64,000 bases of DNA, taken from NCBI RefSeq assembly GCF_000768315.1, contig NZ_AQQX01000007.1, forward strand, positions 86,158 through 150,157, given 5' to 3'. Below are positions 62,319 through 64,000 of this stretch, piece by piece; the stretch's first letter is position 1, and every line of letters starts with the position of its first letter. This DNA is from Pseudooceanicola atlanticus. Its GTDB lineage: Bacteria; Pseudomonadota; Alphaproteobacteria; Rhodobacterales; Rhodobacteraceae. The notes beneath the pieces are model-generated. The model was given only the letters and a program-made list of their open reading frames with translations, had not been told where the DNA came from and made no database searches. The translations under genes were made by a program, and so were the position numbers.

Positions 62319-63956
62319 GTGCAGATGCGAATGAATTTTGAAGATGCCAGACGTACGGCATCTGTGTCGGGGCACTCAACACGGGCAGGCGGCGTCAACG
62401 GCTCTCTCGATGTCGCGCTGACCGCGGGCTATCGCAGCGCCGGTATCCGACGGGCCGCCTTGATCCTTTCGGGGTTGTCGGCTCTACTGATCGCAACCTC
62501 CTTCGTGCTTGTGGCCTTTGATGCCTCCCAACCGCTCAAGGTTGGGGCTTTCGCCGCCTCCGGCACCCTGACGCTGATGGCGATTGCAGCATCTGTCTGG
62601 TCACTTCTGGCAGCCCGGCAGAGGGCGGATGGGGTCGGTACGGCGGAGCTCCTGCTCGATGCCACGAAAGACCCGGCCATGATCTGCGATGGCATGCGTC
62701 AACAGGTCTACATGAACCCCGCCGCGCGTTCGATTCTGGGCATCGGGACCGGGTCGGTCGGTTTGGCTGCGCTTCCCGCCCATTGGTCCAAGGCCGTCGA
62801 AACTGCCGTGAACGCGCCGGAAAATGGCGCGGTCGGTGTGGGCGAGGAGGACGAATTAGCCTGGCAGATCACGGCCGAAACCATGGAAGACGGTCGCCAC
62901 TTGCTTGAGGTGCGTCCGATCTGCGGTTCCCTCGCGCCGGTGGCGGAAAACCTGCCGGTTCTTTCGCTCGGTGCCGACGGTACGGTCGTGTTCCTGAATG
63001 ATCCGGCGTTGGCATTTCTCGGTGGCCGTCCGGCGCGGCTGACGGATTTCATCAAGACGCCCCTTTCTTCCAGCGTCGAGATCGCGACGGTCAACACCGC
63101 CCAGGGCGAGGCGCAGGTGTTTGTCGCGCCCTTGCCGGGAGAAAACGGACGGCGCGACCTGGCAATGATCCCTTTGTCCGGCGATATCGGCCCGTCCGCC
63201 ACCAATACCGCGGAAACCGGCACCTCCAGCGATTGGGACCGGTTCGAAAACCTGCCTGTCCCGCTGCTACGCCTCACGCCGGACGGAAAGGTGCTCCGCG
63301 CCAACCGGAACGCGGTGCGCCTTGTCGGCCAGGAATGCCGCGAAGGCGTGCACCTGGGCGACCTGACCGAGGGCCTGGGCCGACCGATCAACGATTGGCT
63401 GGACGAGGCCGCGTCGGGCTATCGCATCAGCAGCCCGGAATTCCTGCGCGTCACCGGATCGGATCGCGAAACCTTCGTCCAGATTTCGCTCAAGCCGATG
63501 GAAGAGGATGGCGAATTGTCCCTGTTGGCGGTGCTCAACGACGCGACAGAGCTCAAGACGCTCGAAGCGCAATTCGTCCAGAGCCAGAAAATGCAGGCGA
63601 TCGGGCAACTTGCCGGCGGTGTCGCGCATGATTTCAACAACCTGCTGACCGCGATCTCCGGCCATTGCGACCTTCTGCTTCTGCGCCATGACCAGGGCGA
63701 TCAGGATTACGCCGACCTCATGCAGATCAACCAGAACGCCAATCGAGCGGCTTCTCTTGTCAGCCAGTTGCTGGCCTTCTCGCGCAAGCAGACCCTGCGC
63801 CCCGAGGAGATCGACTTGCGCGACACTATTTCCGATCTGACGCATCTGCTGAACCGGCTGGTCGGGGAAAAGGTAACCCTGTCCTTCAGCCACGACCCGA
63901 TGCTCAGCTCGATCCGCGCCGACAAGCGCCAGCTGGAACAGGTCCTGATGAACTGA
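62319..63956 (+). pseudogene. cckA: CckA-type hybrid histidine kinase, cut off before ATPase domain
   Basis: The reading frame (GTG at 62319, or ATG at 62325/62331) gives 545 aa: two transmembrane helices (about 45-95), PAS-like regions, and a HisKA helix with [15 protein letters not shown], phospho-His about residue 437. It stops at 63954-63956 within LEQVLMN, just where the ATPase domain should begin. CckA normally continues with an ATPase domain and a receiver domain. The bases after the stop look like an insertion-sequence end. Without the ATPase the product cannot phosphorylate the ChpT-CtrA pathway. Confidence 0.85.
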
Positions 63957-64000
63957 GCTACCCCCCGAAATTCGGACACTGACATAAGCTATGATTTGCA
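63954..64000. mobile_element. Probable left end of an insertion sequence
   Basis: From TGAGCTACCCCCCG the sequence leaves the cckA frame and shows CCGAAATTCGG (63965-63975), a short palindrome, then GACACTGACATAAGC. TG at the tip and this composition resemble the ends of IS3-type elements. Only 47 bases are in the window, so the transposase gene, the other end and the target-site duplication cannot be checked. Confidence 0.5.

Noticed and set aside
63940..63960. Simple frameshift as cause of the kinase truncation
   Set aside because: None of the three plus frames after 63953 shows the N-box of a histidine-kinase ATPase domain; the sequence changes character abruptly.

Overview
The window looks like chromosomal DNA from a roseobacter-type alphaproteobacterium (Rhodobacterales). 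It has high GC, AGGAG-type ribosome binding sites and many ATGA/TGATG stop-start overlaps. It carries TRAP transporters, and a CckA-type kinase and an RNA methyltransferase of the core genome appear at the right end. I see no rRNA, tRNA, CRISPR or phage genes. Almost all of positions 1-60,920 is dedicated to uptake and breakdown of organic compounds. Core genes begin at about 60,990.

Region A (1-10,800) is a CoA-ester degradation unit: acyl-CoA ligase, acyl-CoA dehydrogenase, SDR dehydrogenase, MarR regulator, CaiB/AMACR-type enzyme, nitronate monooxygenase-like enzyme, a TRAP transporter and a second acyl-CoA ligase. An 11-bp inverted repeat lies in the divergent promoter beside marR. Region B (10,832-15,445) is a tightly coupled minus-strand operon (flavin monooxygenase, BASS-type transporter, NAD-epimerase, SDR) divergent from a TetR gene, with a perfect 16-bp palindrome between them. 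Flavin monooxygenase, sodium/bile-acid-type symporter, SDRs, AMACR and long-chain acyl-CoA dehydrogenase together recall polycyclic or branched lipid catabolism, but the substrate cannot be read from the sequence.

Region C (15,450-55,150) is the most striking part. A palindromic operator, best copy GCAAACTGTTGACAGTTTGC, recurs in six intergenic spaces over about 38 kb, plus one half-site in front of a GntR/FCD regulator gene at 27,497. It links an orphan peptide-type binding protein to a distant permease/ATPase operon that lacks one. It also links two FAD-dependent oxygenase/oxidase genes, a hydantoinase-like amidohydrolase, an ICL/PEP-mutase-family lyase, a tandem alpha/beta-hydrolase, a PaaK-like CoA ligase, a cysteine hydrolase, alcohol and aldehyde dehydrogenases, MmgE/PrpD proteins, a fumarate-reductase-like flavoprotein, a TRAP transporter and a nitroreductase-methyltransferase fusion. 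Nested inside (35,818-45,923) is a second unit around a HutC-type GntR gene with a different palindrome. It carries paralogues of several region C enzymes plus HyuA/HyuB and a LeuC/LeuD-like hydratase. The enzyme content points to a ring-type, probably nitrogen-containing compound degraded to branched dicarboxylates and then central metabolites. That is inference.

Region D (55,149-60,917) holds a third MmgE/PrpD gene, an Asp/Glu-racemase-fold protein lacking both usual cysteines, an ADP-forming acyl-CoA synthetase, and a small SCP2-like protein with an alpha/beta-hydrolase. Region E (60,990-64,000) has an RsmB/NOP-type methyltransferase and a cckA gene cut off before its ATPase domain by what looks like the end of an insertion sequence.

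Several enzymes in regions C and D lack the canonical catalytic residue of their family (alpha/beta-hydrolase, isochorismatase-like, racemase-like, amidohydrolase). This suggests altered chemistry and makes the locus a good candidate for an undescribed catabolic pathway.
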